Numbered from the stretch's first letter, positions 48,924 through 62,429 are shown. The stretch: 64,000 nucleotides of DNA from Prunus persica (GCF_000346465.2 NC_034016.1:17024063-17088062), one strand, 5' to 3'. Numbers and translations are program-made. Notes: generated from the letters alone by a model not told the origin.

Positions 48924-49248
48924 TTTTTTTGTTACACAAAATCATTAGGTTGGTACTAGCAACATTATTATTTTTTTGTTCAAGTACAAAATCCAGATCA
49001 TACTAAAGATCCCCCCGCATACTAGTTTAGTTTGATGAGATTACACTGTTGGGCCCTCTGGCCCTTTCCCAAAAAGCAATAGGCCTCTAAATAAAGCACT
49101 TTTGCTCGTCTGTGCTTTTTTCAGAAGCACGGTGTTCAAATTTTTAGGAAACACTGAAGTGCTTTTACAAAAAAGAGGGCACAACATAAAGCCCAACTTT
49201 CTGCTACTATAATTGTTCTGTGGCCCAATTGTTGTATAGCCCAGCAAT
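48924..49248. repeat. dispersed repeat, copy 1
   Basis: Shares long blocks with 61262-61615: 'acacaaaatcattaggtt', 'gatgagattacactgttgggcc', 'ataaagcacttttgctc' and 'gcccaactttctgc'. The copy at 61 kb has about 70 extra bases in the middle. It contains no ORF with a domain. It is probably a non-autonomous transposon of unknown class. Confidence 0.8.
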
Positions 49249-49670
49249 AGAAACTGACCCATCAATGTTTCTAGACCAGTAAAGCCAAGAGAGACCCCGA
49301 ACGCAGAAAAAAAAAATTACTAAAGAAGAACTGTTTAATGAATAAAAATAGCCTACCAATTAAGAAAATAATTACACAGATTACCAAAAAAATTACACAC
49401 CAATTCCACCAAGAATTAATCAATACAAATTTCATAATGGGCCGGATTAGGGATGCCCATCAAACAACTTACCCACATCATTTTTGTAATGATATGATTT
49501 TTTTTGTTTTTTTTCTTTCCAAGTGTGATCATATGGATGATAAGCAACATAATGCCCGCATAAAAAATTGATAAAACAAGCTTAATTCCAAATGGAGGAC
49601 ATCACTGGGCAAAATTTTAAGCCCATCAATCCTCAGATTTCTTGGCCTCCCAAGTCTAACCTTAGGTTAA

Positions 49671-52600
49671 CTATTCTGTGCCATTAGCCACTCTCTTTGA
49701 TTTCTTGCCAGTTTGAATCTTCTTGTAAAGATTCTTAGTTCTAATGGATAATAAAATGTCCAAACCAAACCCAACAACACAGGCAATGGCCATGATTATA
49801 AACACAAGCCTGTAACAATGGGCACCAACACAGGTGTTGCCGCCTTCGGACGTGGTTGTGGCCTGCATATCGTATAATATCCCGGCAAGTAGGCCGGAGA
49901 AGAGGAAGGAGCCGAGTGGAAGATTGAGGATCAGAATGTTATAGATGAGTCCATAGTATTTGAGACCAAATAGCTCGGATGCAGTTGGGACTGTAATGGC
50001 AAGCCGAATTCCATAACATATTCCAACGACGATTGAACCAATGTAGAGAGAACCGGGCATGGCAATGGCCATGAGGATGTAGCCAACGGCCATTAGAATC
50101 TGAGAAGCAGCATTCCAAAGGGGTCTTGGTGTTCCAGCTTTCCTGTCAATATTTCAAAAAAAAAAAAAAGGGGGCCAGAGAGAGTTGCATGTTAGTTGAT
50201 TTTTCAAGCCAAAAATGTATGGCCACCAGAAAAGTTAGTTGGCAAAGAATTGCAGACAATGAATGCTTCTATCAAGTTATAATTTGCACATAAATTATAG
50301 AATTATCAAGACATGAAAACAAATTCTAAAGCTACATAAATTGGTCCAATTCACAGAATTCGTAAACTGTTAGGTGAGCAATTAAAAGCTTAGGTTTTTG
50401 GACCCCATCATTAAACTAGGGATGGCCTTCTGATGCAAAGCAAGCGCAAAACATAAAACTAAAAAATAACTACAAGTATATATAAATGTTATTATCGTGT
50501 GGACGCCATGTATTTTCTATTATCACTTTCTCATTTCCTTTATGTTTACAATAGCGTCCGCACGATAAATAACGTAAGGATGTCTGGATGAGAGAATATG
50601 GCCCTGATGAGAAGCAAGTGGTATGTTCAAATAAAAAAATAAATAAAAGGTGGGTGGAAAAAGAAACAAGCAAGCTTGAAAGTTGGACCAAACTTATGTT
50701 GATTTCAAAGCAACTTGCCACAGAAAATTTGCATCCACTGACTTTAGAAGTGACGGTAATGGAAAAGTCTTAATCCCAAAACCATGTTGCCTTTAATATT
50801 GAAAAATCACCTCAAAACCAATGCAAAAGTAATTGGAAATGGTAAAGGAACGGCCAGAAAGAATTTACAACAACAAAAGAGGAGTGGAGGGGGGATGAAC
50901 ATGGGAGACAATATTTATTTTATAGAATTTATGAATAAATTAATAAGGGGGCGTTTGAAAAGAGACTAGGAAGTCACCCAATTACACAAACAATATATTC
51001 TCAATGGAAAGTAAAAAGCAACCCAAAAGTAAAGAGAAAAAACAACAAGCACTCAATATGATTCCTCCCAAGCGACGCCAGCAGTTCCACATCGAAAAAA
51101 TCACACAAAGTGCCGCCCACAGTTTATAACTTTATTTGTATAGAAGATTAATTTCTAAATGAAAAATCGAACTTTCTTCGAAGGTGATTATAATAGTAAA
51201 TTAGTAATCTATTTTGGGGGGTTGTTGGAAGATTAGTAATAATAATTGTTATTATGAATTCATTATTATAATTGTGGAATCTTCTTTCTATAACAAAAAA
51301 ATAACATTAGCAAAAAGCCAAGCATGGTACAAACACTTCCTAGAAAGGAATTAATTCATGGATCTTCTTCTTAATATGCTTCTCCAATTTCTATTATTAT
51401 CAAACAAATTGCAAGTGGCCAAGTAATTGAATCTAAGTATCATGGTTAGTACTAACTGAAACACCCACAAAATTAATTTATTTTTAAAGTCCGGTTTGAC
51501 TTGACCTTTGCAAAAATAATTTTAAAAAATTAGGTGAAGAAAAAAGAACATAACAATACAACTTTTACGCTACTAAAAAATTATTCTTAATTTTGATATG
51601 ACATTAATGAATATAATTAGTAGTGGGTTTAAGTTAACCAACCTGATGAAGTACTCCGAAACCATTCCCGAGACGATCCGACCGAAAAACCCCCAAATAC
51701 TGGTGAGCGAAACGAAGATCGAAACGTCGACGTATCCAAGCGCCAACCCAATCTGCCCCATATTGTTCATAACCGCCAACCCCGTCCCCACCCCACACAA
51801 AAACGACACAAACAACACCCAGAAATCCAAACTCGTCATCGCTTCGAAAATTGTGTGGTCCTCTCCAATTACCGGCCTCCTCCTCACCACCGCCACCACG
51901 TCACCATCCGCCACCTCTGCCTTCTGTTGCGCGTCGTCCGCCGCTGCCGCCTGACTCAGAAGCGGCTCCACTGTTCGAGTCTCAGGATCCGCACCCGACT
52001 CCGACACGACCCGATCAGACTTCGAAGCCCACGTGTTGAAGAACGCGTACGCTGGAATCATCAGCGGCGCGGCCAGGAGGATCAGGAGGATGACGGTGAA
52101 GATATGAGAGAAGAGCTTCGAAGGGTCCGGGACGAAGTCGTAGGCGAGGAGGTAGAGAGCGACGAAGACGGCGACGCCATTGAATACCCAGAAGTACTTC
52201 GACTCCTGGTGGTCTTCGGAGGAGGAAGACGAAGGAGGAACCTCGCGTAGGAAGACCATGGCGGTCAAGCAAACGGCGAAGGGGGCTATGGAGAGCATGA
52301 GGAGAAAGCTAGCAGGGTCATTGTTAAACAGAGCCGCGCAGATGTCAGTGAAAATGGCGGTGCTCAGACCCACATAACCTTTCAAAATCCCCGAAACGGG
52401 TCCCCGGTTTCGCCTGAAGTTTCTGATGCACGTCACCAGAATCGCCGTGTTCATCCACGTCGTGCTGTTGCCTCCCATGCACAAAAAAATACACATCTGA
52501 AAATAGAAATCGAATCAATTGTCAGTTGGGTTGCACTCAAAATGTTCGACGAAAGTCCCAAAGGAAGTTTTCGAGTAACTTTACCTGCCAGTAAGAGAGG

Positions 52601-52926
52601 GGTTTGATTCTTTCACTGACGACCAGCCACTGGGCGCCGTAACCGACGAGGCCCTCGACGGAGCCGATGAGGAGGATGAGCCAGGTGGGGAGCTTGTCGG
52701 AGGCGAGGCCGGCGAGGAGGCCGAAGGCTTTGCCGATGTCTTTGGCGACGGAGAGGCTGTTGAGCTCGAGTTGGTTAAGGTTCATGAGGGTTTTGAGGGC
52801 GTCGGAGTAGTTGGAGAAGGTGTAGTTGTTGCCTGAAATGCATTGCACCCAGACGGCCGTGACGAAGCCGAGCCATTTGATGGCCGAGCCCGAGGCAACG
52901 GAAGAACGCTTGGAAGCAAACCCCAT
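49671..52926 (-). CDS. Nodulin-like / major facilitator superfamily transporter (NFD4-like)
   Basis: Three exons on the minus strand: 52926-52585, 52496-51643, 50142-49671, giving 555 residues. Splice sites are CAG|GTAAAG, TTTCAG|ATG, ATCAG|GTTGG and TGACAG|GAAAG. The start MGFASKRSSVASGSAIKWLGFVTAVW fits the Nodulin-like family. The N-terminal half carries NNYTFSNYSDALK and about six membrane spans. A long Ser/Ala/acidic cytoplasmic loop (residues ~230-340) follows, then the second set of spans with YGLIYNILILNLPLGSFLFSG near the C-terminus. Members are plasma-membrane or endomembrane proteins of uncertain substrate, so none is claimed. A TTTAAATA box lies about 90 bp upstream (53012-53019). 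The 3' end is duplicated at 43.8-44.3 kb. Intron 2 is 1.5 kb. Arabidopsis has an MFS gene between ARO1 and CYP21-1. Confidence 0.93.
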
Positions 52927-53453
52927 TGTGTTGTCAGTCTGAAAAGCACAGAAAGAAGAGGGTAAAGCTGAGCTGAGCAGAGCTGCTGATGTGCTACTGG
53001 TGAAGGACCGGTATTTAAAGAGATATTTTGAGAATAAAATAAAGATAACGAAATAAATATTCAAAACATTTTTTCGAAAAAGAAAATTAGGGTTTGAACT
53101 CTTTTTTTAGGCGGCCACTGATGATGAACTTTATTTTAAAGCGACGCTTGGCTTGCGGAGGTTTTGTTGTCGTCCCCCTAGTGCCTCAAGTATTCCTAGT
53201 CGCTCAAGTCCCCCATGTCTGTTCATTATTTTCCTATGCCACCCATAAATATTTATTTTGTTAATTACTTGGAGTGATTTCTTATGACGTTTTTATTACG
53301 CTCAAAGCCTTATTTTCTACTTTCTTTTTTCCACGGTGAATAATGAGAAGGAGGAAATGTATAATCAAAATTGTATAAAAGTAATAGGGAGAATATTGAC
53401 TGCCGACTAGCATGTGTCTTCACTTTAGTTGGTGGATATTTTAGATTCGACTT

Positions 53454-53501
53454 ATATGTATTGCGAGAATAACATTTATGATAAATTCTCGCAATACATA
53501 T
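53454..53501. repeat. perfect 17-bp hairpin
   Basis: ATATGTATTGCGAGAAT (53454-53470) is perfectly mirrored by ATTCTCGCAATACATAT (53485-53501) around a 14-base loop. With a bulge the pairing extends outward through 'tcgactt' and 'aagttcga'. It could be a foldback transposon remnant or a small-RNA precursor. Confidence 0.7.
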
Positions 53502-53700
53502 TTGTAATAAGTTCGATACATATTTATACAAGTAATATAGGTAATAATAGTTTTAAATGGGCTAAAATTGATTTAATTTTGAGAGCTTCGAGAAAGAAGT
53601 CATATTTTGGTGTCAAAATAATACTCTAATTTATTCATATTGTAACACGTATTTATTAATAAACATGTAATCTCAAGTTTTATTTAAAAACGCATTTAGT

Positions 53701-53775
53701 CCAATGAGATTTAGCTTAGTGAAAAAAGATTTTGACTTATAAAATTTTGTATTTTATAATATATATATATAATTA
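53701..53775 (+). mobile_element. SINE-like element, copy 2 (truncated)
   Basis: 'ccaatgagatttagcttagtgaaaaaag' matches the head of the SINE-like copies at 42221 and 61111. It runs into AT repeats and lacks the B box. Confidence 0.5.
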
Positions 53776-54453
53776 AATATATTTGTATCATAGTCCGTAT
53801 TGATTTGACAGAAGTTCCGTGAAGGAAACAGTGTCTGAATATGGAATGGGACCGATGAGGAAAGAAATGGGAAAGGCAGCATTTAAAATTCTTGACTTTC
53901 TTTCCTATGTATGGTACCCTTTTTTGGGGACGAAATGTATGGTACCTTAACGGCATCCGATGTAATGGATTATGGATGGTACTACAGGCAATTTCCAAGA
54001 AAGCTGTTTCCGGGAAAGGCTACGAAATGAATTTATTTAAAATTTGTAGTCACGAAAGGAAATTGAGATGTAAAGGGAAAATGGAAGACGTAGTGTGACT
54101 TGGTCGCGTGATGTACCGTACAAGCGAGTTCGTTGCCAACCTCCATGCCACGTGACGTGTACCCCATTCCCTCCCATTGCTAACTATTTTTATTGCATTT
54201 TAGTCAAGCGTGTGCATTCTCATCATTAATGTTAACATTTTATTGATTATAATTTTATAAATACGAATATGTGTCGAGTGTTGAAAATAGTGGTTACACT
54301 TTAGGTTAAAATGATGAGCAAAGAAACTTCTAAAGAATAGAATTCTACCGTGTAATCGAACAAATAATTTAATTTTCACGACTCTCGATATAAAAGACTT
54401 TAAAAAAAAATTAAAAGCACCATTAGGAACATAAAATTAAAATGAGAGATTAC

Positions 54454-54630
54454 CTCTTTTGAAGATGTGATTCCATGATATCCAGCTGCATTTTCCTGAG
54501 GGGTTTTCTTTGGAAATTCTACGTTAAAAGCTGATGGACGAACAAGAACCTCCTTAACTTCCTCATCTCCGCTTTCAATTGTTTCATCCTCTAACAAAGG
54601 ATCAGAATCATCATCTGCCATAGCTTTCAT
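54454..54630 (-). pseudogene. orphan first exon of an unrecognised gene
   Basis: A 59-codon minus-strand reading frame (MKAMADDDSDPLLEDE...; the second ATG is at 54621) ends in frame at a good donor, AAAGAG|GTAATC, at 54454/54453. The acidic start and the following VLVRPSAFNVEFPKKTP and NAAGYHGITSSKE segments look like real protein rather than chance. No matching second exon is seen in the ~1.5 kb down to the MFS gene, so it is either a gene with a distant exon or a stranded exon copy. I do not recognise the family. Confidence 0.4.
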
Positions 54631-57600
54631 ATCTTAAATGACCGCCGCACCACCAAAACCGTTGTAAATATATAAGACGTCTATATTTTTCAAACTAAAA
54701 TCAAGCAAACAATGCAGACTTGTGGGTGTTTTCAGATCGATTTTTTCACGTTTCATGTCACCAAATTTTCTTTTCAATATTAGAATCTCATGCACTTGGC
54801 TGTTCATTTTGAAATGAGTTTTTGGTTTTTGAGTTTTACGAGTCATTTGGGTCTCTGAAAAAAAAAAAGTGAGTAAAATGTAAGCCAATCAAACCAAGCC
54901 AATGTTTATAAAAAGAAAGTCCGCAATTCAAGCGTTGCGTATAAGAATTCTTGTGGGCAACAACATACAAAGCTCTTGAACATTGAAAATAAAATATAAT
55001 GAACACAAATTCAGGTAAATTTTGGCGGATTTGAAAGTACGAAAAATGTATAAAGTGAATCAAAACTAAATTACTTGTAAGGACAAAACAGAAGCCTTGG
55101 TCTAAATTCGTTAAAAGTGTATATGTGAGTTAGGTAAGTTGACGGTGGCGCGCAACTTATTTAAAAATAAATGTGGTAAACAGTTAATGTGTGTGTGTGT
55201 GAATAATTGATAAGTGGGTGGTCGGGTATGTGGTGGAGTGATAAGTAGTGGGAACAAAATATGTTTAGATTCCTTAAAACGAGTTTTAAATTACTAATAA
55301 CTATTTTGATAGCCCTAATTGTATTAAAATAATTCAATCCCATGATGTATACGTAATAGCCCTAGTTGTCATAATTTTTTAATTTGCTGTTTGACAAGGT
55401 TGTATTTTTGACGGTCTGTAATGTGCTGAAATCCCCATAGTCACTTCAAAATCAGACCTGTTTTTGTTATTTTTTTGTACATTAATAAATTTAATCACTA
55501 ATCAAATTTGTCCAGTGATTATAAAATAATAATAATAATGGGGTCGTTCATAAACTTTTGTTTTGTCTTTGTCCTATCACTTTGATTTTCTTTTTCCATA
55601 ATGCAAGTGGAAAATTTTATTAAATTGTTAAAAGTTATAGGCTCAACTTAACGTGAACTCATTAAAACTTCGCTCAGTAAAATTCAGAGGATAAAACATA
55701 ATTAAATTATCCTAATTAAAGTCAATTTAACAGAGTTTTCTCATCACATATAAATTTAATTTTTAAGTTAGTTCCAAATTAATTATTGATTTGGGAATAA
55801 CATAAGCTCATGTTAATTTTTCTTTGTGTTTTTGGGGGTGATAAGAACTATTCCATGTGCATGTTAGGTGACATTGGCTTATCAAGCAGATAAGAACAAA
55901 ACTATTTCATTCGGAAAAAACAAAAGAGATAAGTTCCTAAAAACAATTTGTGAGAGGACGGTGATTGCACAACTTGTTTTTCTGTTTCTCAAATGCTATT
56001 GTGAAGGAACTTAAAATAGATGCATTTTATCAACCAAAACAAAAACAAAAAGATGCATTTTTTTTTTAATACAAGCGCTATATTAAATTAATCTAAGTTA
56101 ATCTAATTTATAGAGAGAGACTCAAATTTAGATGCAAATGAGCAAACTCACTGTTCTGACCGACTAACCTAACTTACTTATGTTCTTTCTTTTATCCATA
56201 CTAAAAAGTATGTATATTATCTTGTGCCTCACTTTTCTCAATTTATTTTATTTTATATTATCTACTTTTATTTTCATCTCCATCAGAAAATGCTTTTTAT
56301 TTTTTAGTAGAAAAGTATAATTTTTTTAATTTTTATTATTAATTTTAAATAAAGAACATCTCTTTCATGACAGGCTGTTCGATTTTGGCACTGCCTGCAC
56401 GTGGGATGGACCACTCTTTTTCCAGTGGGCCGCTTATCTGGTTTATTTGTAATTTCACTCAGTGGTCGCCAATTTTTTTATCGGAAAAGCATAAAAGCAC
56501 GAGCACGTATCAGAACGTTTGTAGCTAAATAACAAACACAATGACAAATGACTTGTCTCCCTTGCCTGCAAAGCCTTCATCTCAGTGTATATATTTTTAT
56601 TTCTGAATACAAAAATTATATTTTGTTGTTTTTTTATACATAAATTCCTAAATTCAAAGGGTTGCTTAAACAGTACTTTTAGAATAATCACATATCTATA
56701 ACTTTGACCCAAAATTATTATGTTGAATAATGAAGTTGGTCGTGAATATCAACTAGTCATGATATTGCCTTAATTTAGTTGGTAAGTTCGACTCACATGG
56801 GTGTTGATGAAGATAGTGATGTAGCCTTGTTGTGGAAATTTTAATTCGTTGTAAAAGTAAATTATAAATATCATATCGTTTGTTCAAGAAAAAAACAAAA
56901 TCAGTTAGTTGATTCCAACTATCAAATGATTTTGATGTATTCGGAATTTCAGAATCTTTGATGTTTATAGAGTGATTATTTTTACCAGTAAAATTCTTCA
57001 TACACTGAATCAGGCACTAATCAATCTTAATTATTAGATCCGACAAGATAAGGTTTCAATGGAAGGAAATTTTTTTTTTGCTTAAGTCATGTAATTTTGG
57101 CTGATCGATCATATTCATGATATTATTATTTCCTTTCAAGTAGAAGCAAACATGATGGCCTTGAAGATAAGGAAAACTCCTTATAGCAATTTCAACTTTC
57201 AATATCATAAACACTACCAATATTCATCATTATTATTGCATGCAAGTCGAGCTACCAAACAATGGAAATTGGGAGTAATTCTATTTTCCACAGTCATATC
57301 ATCTTTACCCCTTTCGGCAGGCAACCATCATTTTCAAGCATAAAGCTCAAAATTTTAATGGAAAAACATTGATAAAATCACAAATTGTACAGATTTCAGA
57401 AATAGTAATTAAGATAAGGGGACGTCAAGTTAGACCACATCTCTTGTTTGATGATCATGAGTGATTTGAATTTTCTACTTTTTCCAATAATGATCATGAC
57501 TGATCAATGACCATGAGAATAATCCAAATGGATAAACAGTTAAAATTAAATATACAATTAAAACGACATTGGAAAATAGAACATGCCATGCCCCCCATAC

Positions 57601-60600
57601 AATTAAAACAGGCTTGCAAACTAGCATGAGAAAATTTAAGCATCAAACTTATCACAAATATATATTTATATATATCGTGATCGACATTCAGTGAGTCGAA
57701 CATGAGACATCTTTCAATTAAATGAAGACAAATATCACTAAATTAACGACTAATTTATTTTTATTTTTATACTTACTCAACTTTTCTCTAAAATTTCGAA
57801 AGCAGAAAATTAAATTAAGAGCAAAATATAACAACTGTCGTTCAACTCATCTCGAATGTTTAAAGAGAGTGGGCAGCTAGGTTAGGTACAGCAACAAGAA
57901 GAAGAAGAAAAAAAAAAATCAAAGAATGAGAATGAAATGTGGTTGAATTCAACGGACATTTTCAGACGGAGAAAAAAAAGAAGATGATGAAATCTATATC
58001 TAAAGCCAAATCTGTAGGGTCCCCAATTGATTTTTCAAATGAAAAGAGAGTTAATGGCATGTAAAAGTCACAAGAATCGTCCAAACTCTGCTGTGCGGTC
58101 GACGGTCGACATATCGGTACGGATGCCACACAACTTACGTGAGAAATTGCAAGTTGATGACATGACATGGCCAATATATTTGACAATTAGGTAGGCTCCT
58201 CCTCAGTCCTCACCGTACAAATTGGATAATTAGCAGTGATTATGACACATAAAGAACGGCTTAAAAAAAAGTTTGTGTTTCTTAACTGTTAAGTGTAAAA
58301 AATGATGTCATAATTTGTTTACCAAGACTGATAAAGAAATACTTGGGAAAAAATAGTTTGCTTATGTTTGGGTAATATGACAAAATGAGAGAAAATTAAC
58401 GTTACTTGGGAGAGTAGTTTTCTTATGTTTGGATAATATAACAGAGTGTTAAGAACGTCTACCTCATGGGAAGATCAAAACGTAAGATTAGCAACATGAC
58501 TTTAGTCTAAAAAAATCTCAGCCCTCTTTCTCTCAAAAAACACTTCTAGAGCCGTTTTCACTTTGAGAGGGAGAAAGTCATTGTTCTTCCTCTTCTCTTC
58601 ATCATTTCCCCCATTTTCAGAGACAAATAATTTGCCCCACTTGTCTTTGTTTTGTTATGATTTTCATCCAACCATCAAAGACGGTTGCATCTCAGGGTCG
58701 GATCTCCACACCATCCTTTTTGCTTTTTCTTTATGTTTGGAATAAGTTGCAGAGTCTCTTTGGGTTCTCTATGTATTTTTCATTTTGCCTTTTATGAAAG
58801 CTTTTCACCTCTCATTTGTGAGTTCTATTTGTATTGTTATGATTTGGTTTTTTCAAGCTTTATCTCATTTTGATTATTCTAAGTTTGCAATCTTAGATCA
58901 TGCATGATTATTAGTGGATGCACACCAGATTATCTTAATTTTAATATTAGACTGCTATGTTATTGTAATTACTCTTTGTGGCTAGTGTTTTTTTTTTTGT
59001 TGAATTATGAATGCAATCCTAGAATTTCTCCACACAAAAAAAGAAAAAAAAGAAAAAGAAGTCTACCTCATGTTTGTGTTGGATGATTCAATGTTATTTA
59101 TTGTGCACTTAAGACTTATTTAGGAGTGATTTTAGATATGCCTAAATTAATTTACTTATTAAAAAAATCACATCCTACATACTTTTTCATAAAATCACTT
59201 AGAAATAATTGAAAGTTCCTACTTTTCTTATCTTGTTTATCTTGAGTTTTAATTATGAGGCCTCAAAGCCCAAGTTGCAAACAAAGGACGGTTTCAAAAC
59301 GAGCAACAATCAGACTCAGGCTTTCATGTCATTTGGTTAATAACTTACTTTCAGGTATTCAAACAACATTTCTTCGACTAAATTGGCTCATGATGTACTT
59401 GGAAAAGCGACAGCCACAAAATATAATATGCTATGCTTGTCAGCGGCAGTGGGGCTTGGCTTGTGCAAGGGATTAAACATAGGGAACAAGAAAATGAACC
59501 ACGCCTTTCATAAATATCAATGCCCTTTCAATTATTTATTCCCAACTTTTTCTTTACCTATATTATATTGACCCAAGAGCGACCGACATGACATACATAT
59601 TAGCTGATCATTCATGCACATATTGCCAATCAACATATGCTAGAAATACACATAGCAGTCATACTAGTCACACAAATTTTTTGTTATATTAATTCATGTG
59701 ACAATTTTTTATTTGTTGAGAATAAATAAGAATGCGGCTATATAATTGGTATCTTAAAATGGATCTATTTGAGGGCGAGTGAAGGCTATTTCTCGTACTC
59801 GCCCTTTTTGCTAATTCATGAAGCTCCATTGACGCTCTTTAGGGCAAGGTATGCAATGGGAGCAAACTGTTTGATAAAAGTCCTATGAGAGGGAGTCTCT
59901 GGACTGCAATCTTATAAATATCTCGTACTCAAATTTTTGGACTTATGTCGGATTACCTTTTCTTAATGCAAATTTACTTTACATCTAGTTGTCTTTTAAA
60001 ATTTTTTTTGAATCCGCCGCTCAAAGTTGGTTTAATAATTTAATTTCCTCTCGTCCTACCCTACCATGATAAAACTTTACCAGTAAAAAAAACAGCTGCC
60101 AAAAGTTTCATGGGAATGATTCTTGATCAACTTGAACAAATTGAATGAAGAGGGCCGGCCGGCACTGTATATATATGTCCTCTTGTATGTGTCAAAGGGC
60201 ATTCTTGAATGTAGAGACAAATTGAAATAGGCGGCCTTTGCCATGCATGTTGCAACTTGCCAGCCATGTTTTATTCTGTATATACTTTTAAAAAAAAAAT
60301 TGTATATATGTATGATGTTATTATCAAATTTTGGGTGACATATATAGATCTGATTTTGTTTTTGGAATTTTCATACATTTTTCATATGCTTTTTGTAATG
60401 GTTCAGTTAGCAAATTGTCATTTTCTATTTCTGTTTTGCATATTAATATATATAATTATTCTTTTATTTGAATATCTGCACGTATATATTTCTTGTTGGT
60501 GATTCACGTATCAATATTTTGCCCTAAGTTATGTTCAATCCAATAAAATATTAAACGTGTGGACTTTTGAGTGATTGGGAAGTTGGAATCTTACCTCATC

Positions 60601-61110
60601 CCTAGAAGGGTTCCTTCCACGGAATATGAGCAAAGACAGGGAAAAGAAAAACAAGATGTGCTGCGAGAATCATGCACAGATAGCTGCAATTTGTATTTAT
60701 CTTCAAATCATTTTTATTTTTTGGGTAAGACCATGCGAGAGTGATTTAAATTCACACAAATTATAATATGGTGATATGTCACACATTGAAGAATTTTTTT
60801 CCAAGACAACGCACATAATCTGTCTATTACTAAAGATATTTAGCATAAATTTCTAAATCTCTTTTACCTGCAGGTTGCTAATTAAATACGCACAAATCGA
60901 CAATCTCAATAAATTAAAATAGGAGTTTGGTTAGACGTTACATCATGGTGTGGATAATGAATTAGGTTATGCAGTACAGTCAGTACTTTGTCTGTTTAAA
61001 ATATTCTACAAAAATCTAGCCTACATCTGTACTTGATTGATCAAGACCTACTATTGAATAAATGGTACTGTAGAACTTGGATTCGCATATCAAAATCAAA
61101 TTCATTGTTA
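54631..61110. other. long AT-rich intergenic region
   Basis: About 6.5 kb with no recognised gene. The ORFs here are short, mostly T/A-driven and without domains. Small features are a (TG)n run at 55189-55201, a GGGCGAGT...ACTCGCCC hairpin at about 59772-59803, and a possible SINE remnant near 56765-56800 ('agttggtaagttcgactcac'). A C/T-rich stretch at 58550-58640 resembles a transcribed leader, but no coding frame follows. Confidence 0.5.
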
Positions 61111-61230
61111 ACGATGTCTAACTTAGTGAAAAAAGGGCATTAACTGATTTCACGTTTGAACTCTCATCGCGTTTTGGTAGCGTGTGTAAGAAATCTTCCT
61201 CTCTTTGTATTTAGATTATCGCTTATATAC
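61111..61230 (+). mobile_element. SINE-like element, copy 3
   Basis: 'acgatgtctaacttagtgaaaaaagg' and the later 'gtagcgtgtgtaagaaatc' align with the copy at 42221-42355, including the downstream 'tttagattatcgcttat' block. The B-box region is 'cgtttgaactctcat', degenerate. Confidence 0.55.
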
Positions 61231-61261
61231 AACAACAAAAAATCATTAGTTTTTTTTCCTT

Positions 61262-61615
61262 TTTTTTTTGTCTACACAAAATGATTAGGTTTGTAATAGC
61301 AACATTGTCACATAATATATTAGTGTATTTTGATGAGACTACACTGTTGGGCCTTCTGGCCTTTTCCCAAAAGAAAGAGGCCTCTATTTAGGTTGGGTTC
61401 TGGTCAGAGACAAAAGTTTGTTCAATCCAGTAAGTTCATTTTTCTTTAGGGCCCTTTTTTGAAGCGTATATAAATAAAGCACTTTTGCTCATCTTTGCTT
61501 TTTTCAGAAGCATTCTGTTGAAATTTTTATGAAACACAAGTGCTTTTATGAAAAAAAAGGGCACAACGAAAAGCTCAACTTTCTGCCACCATAATTGTTG
61601 TATGGCCCAATTTTG
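61262..61615. repeat. dispersed repeat, copy 2
   Basis: Partner of 48924-49248 in the same orientation. It has an extra stretch around 61390-61465 and scattered changes. Confidence 0.8.
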
Positions 61616-62330
61616 CAAGTGCTTGTATGAACAAGATTTTCATAAGAGTCCCTGGAGATAAAAGGTTGGACAGCCCAAAGTTTGATTCAATAAGTGAGCC
61701 ACCAAAGTCAGTTTTATGTATCCCTTTTTGAGGGCCCAAGGGATGCCATATACACTACTGTGGGGGGTTTTTCTAGGGTCATTGAAAATTATTTGAAGTC
61801 ATTTGGATCGGTGAGCCACAAAACTGGTTTTGCTGTACTGATGCAGTTCAAAATATGCATAGATATGACTTAATTTCTTAAATTTTGACCAATTATACGC
61901 GTGGCTGTTCGGTCCAACACATAGATAATTTCTTCGCTAATTTTTTAAATAAAATGAGAATATCTAACACAAAATGAATTTTAATAAAATAAGAAATGCC
62001 CAACATCTGTACATTGCGGAGTGGTTTTACCCAGAAAGATGATTTAATTTCATCCTTGCCTCTATGTTAAGCTGAGACACATTTTTTTATTAAAAAAAAA
62101 TTCAATAATACAATGCCCTCAACAATATTTTTTTTAAAATTTAAAATTACTAAATGCCCTCAACAAATAATCATAAATCATTTGTACTTGTTTAATAAAA
62201 TAAGATTAATCATTCTAGAAAAAGAAAAAAGATTAAAAAAGATTATTAGAAGGGAATAGCGTCTTTACCCAAAAAAATAAAATGTAAAGTAAGATTAGAG
62301 CACCTAAACTTTCTCCTTGTGTCTGTTGGA
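61616..62330. other. intergenic DNA upstream of the cyclophilin gene
   Basis: AT-rich, no gene recognised. It holds the upstream part of the cyclophilin promoter. Confidence 0.5.
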
Positions 62331-62429
62331 CCGGAAATTCCAGGCCTTTGTTCTCTGCCTCTCTCTCATCAGTCTTTCTGTCTGAGTTCAGAGGTCACTG
62401 GCAGCACCGTATTTTTGGTCTTTCCATTA

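Larger units (their letters stand above)
53020..54453. other. intergenic DNA with hairpin and SINE remnant
   Basis: Holds the MFS promoter region, a strong hairpin at 53454-53501 and a truncated SINE-like copy near 53701. The ORFs here have no recognised domain. Confidence 0.5.

Noticed and set aside
51855..52250. 131-codon Arg-rich ORF on the plus strand
   Set aside because: Shadow of the MFS exon 2, made of CpG-rich antisense codons.
56757..56900. Further SINE copy
   Set aside because: Only a short box-like phrase ('agttggtaagttcgactcac'); no alignment to the other copies long enough to call it.
59772..59803. Short GGGCGAGT/ACTCGCCC hairpin as a terminator or microRNA
   Set aside because: The stem is only 8 bp and has no flanking structure; noted in the intergenic entry only.
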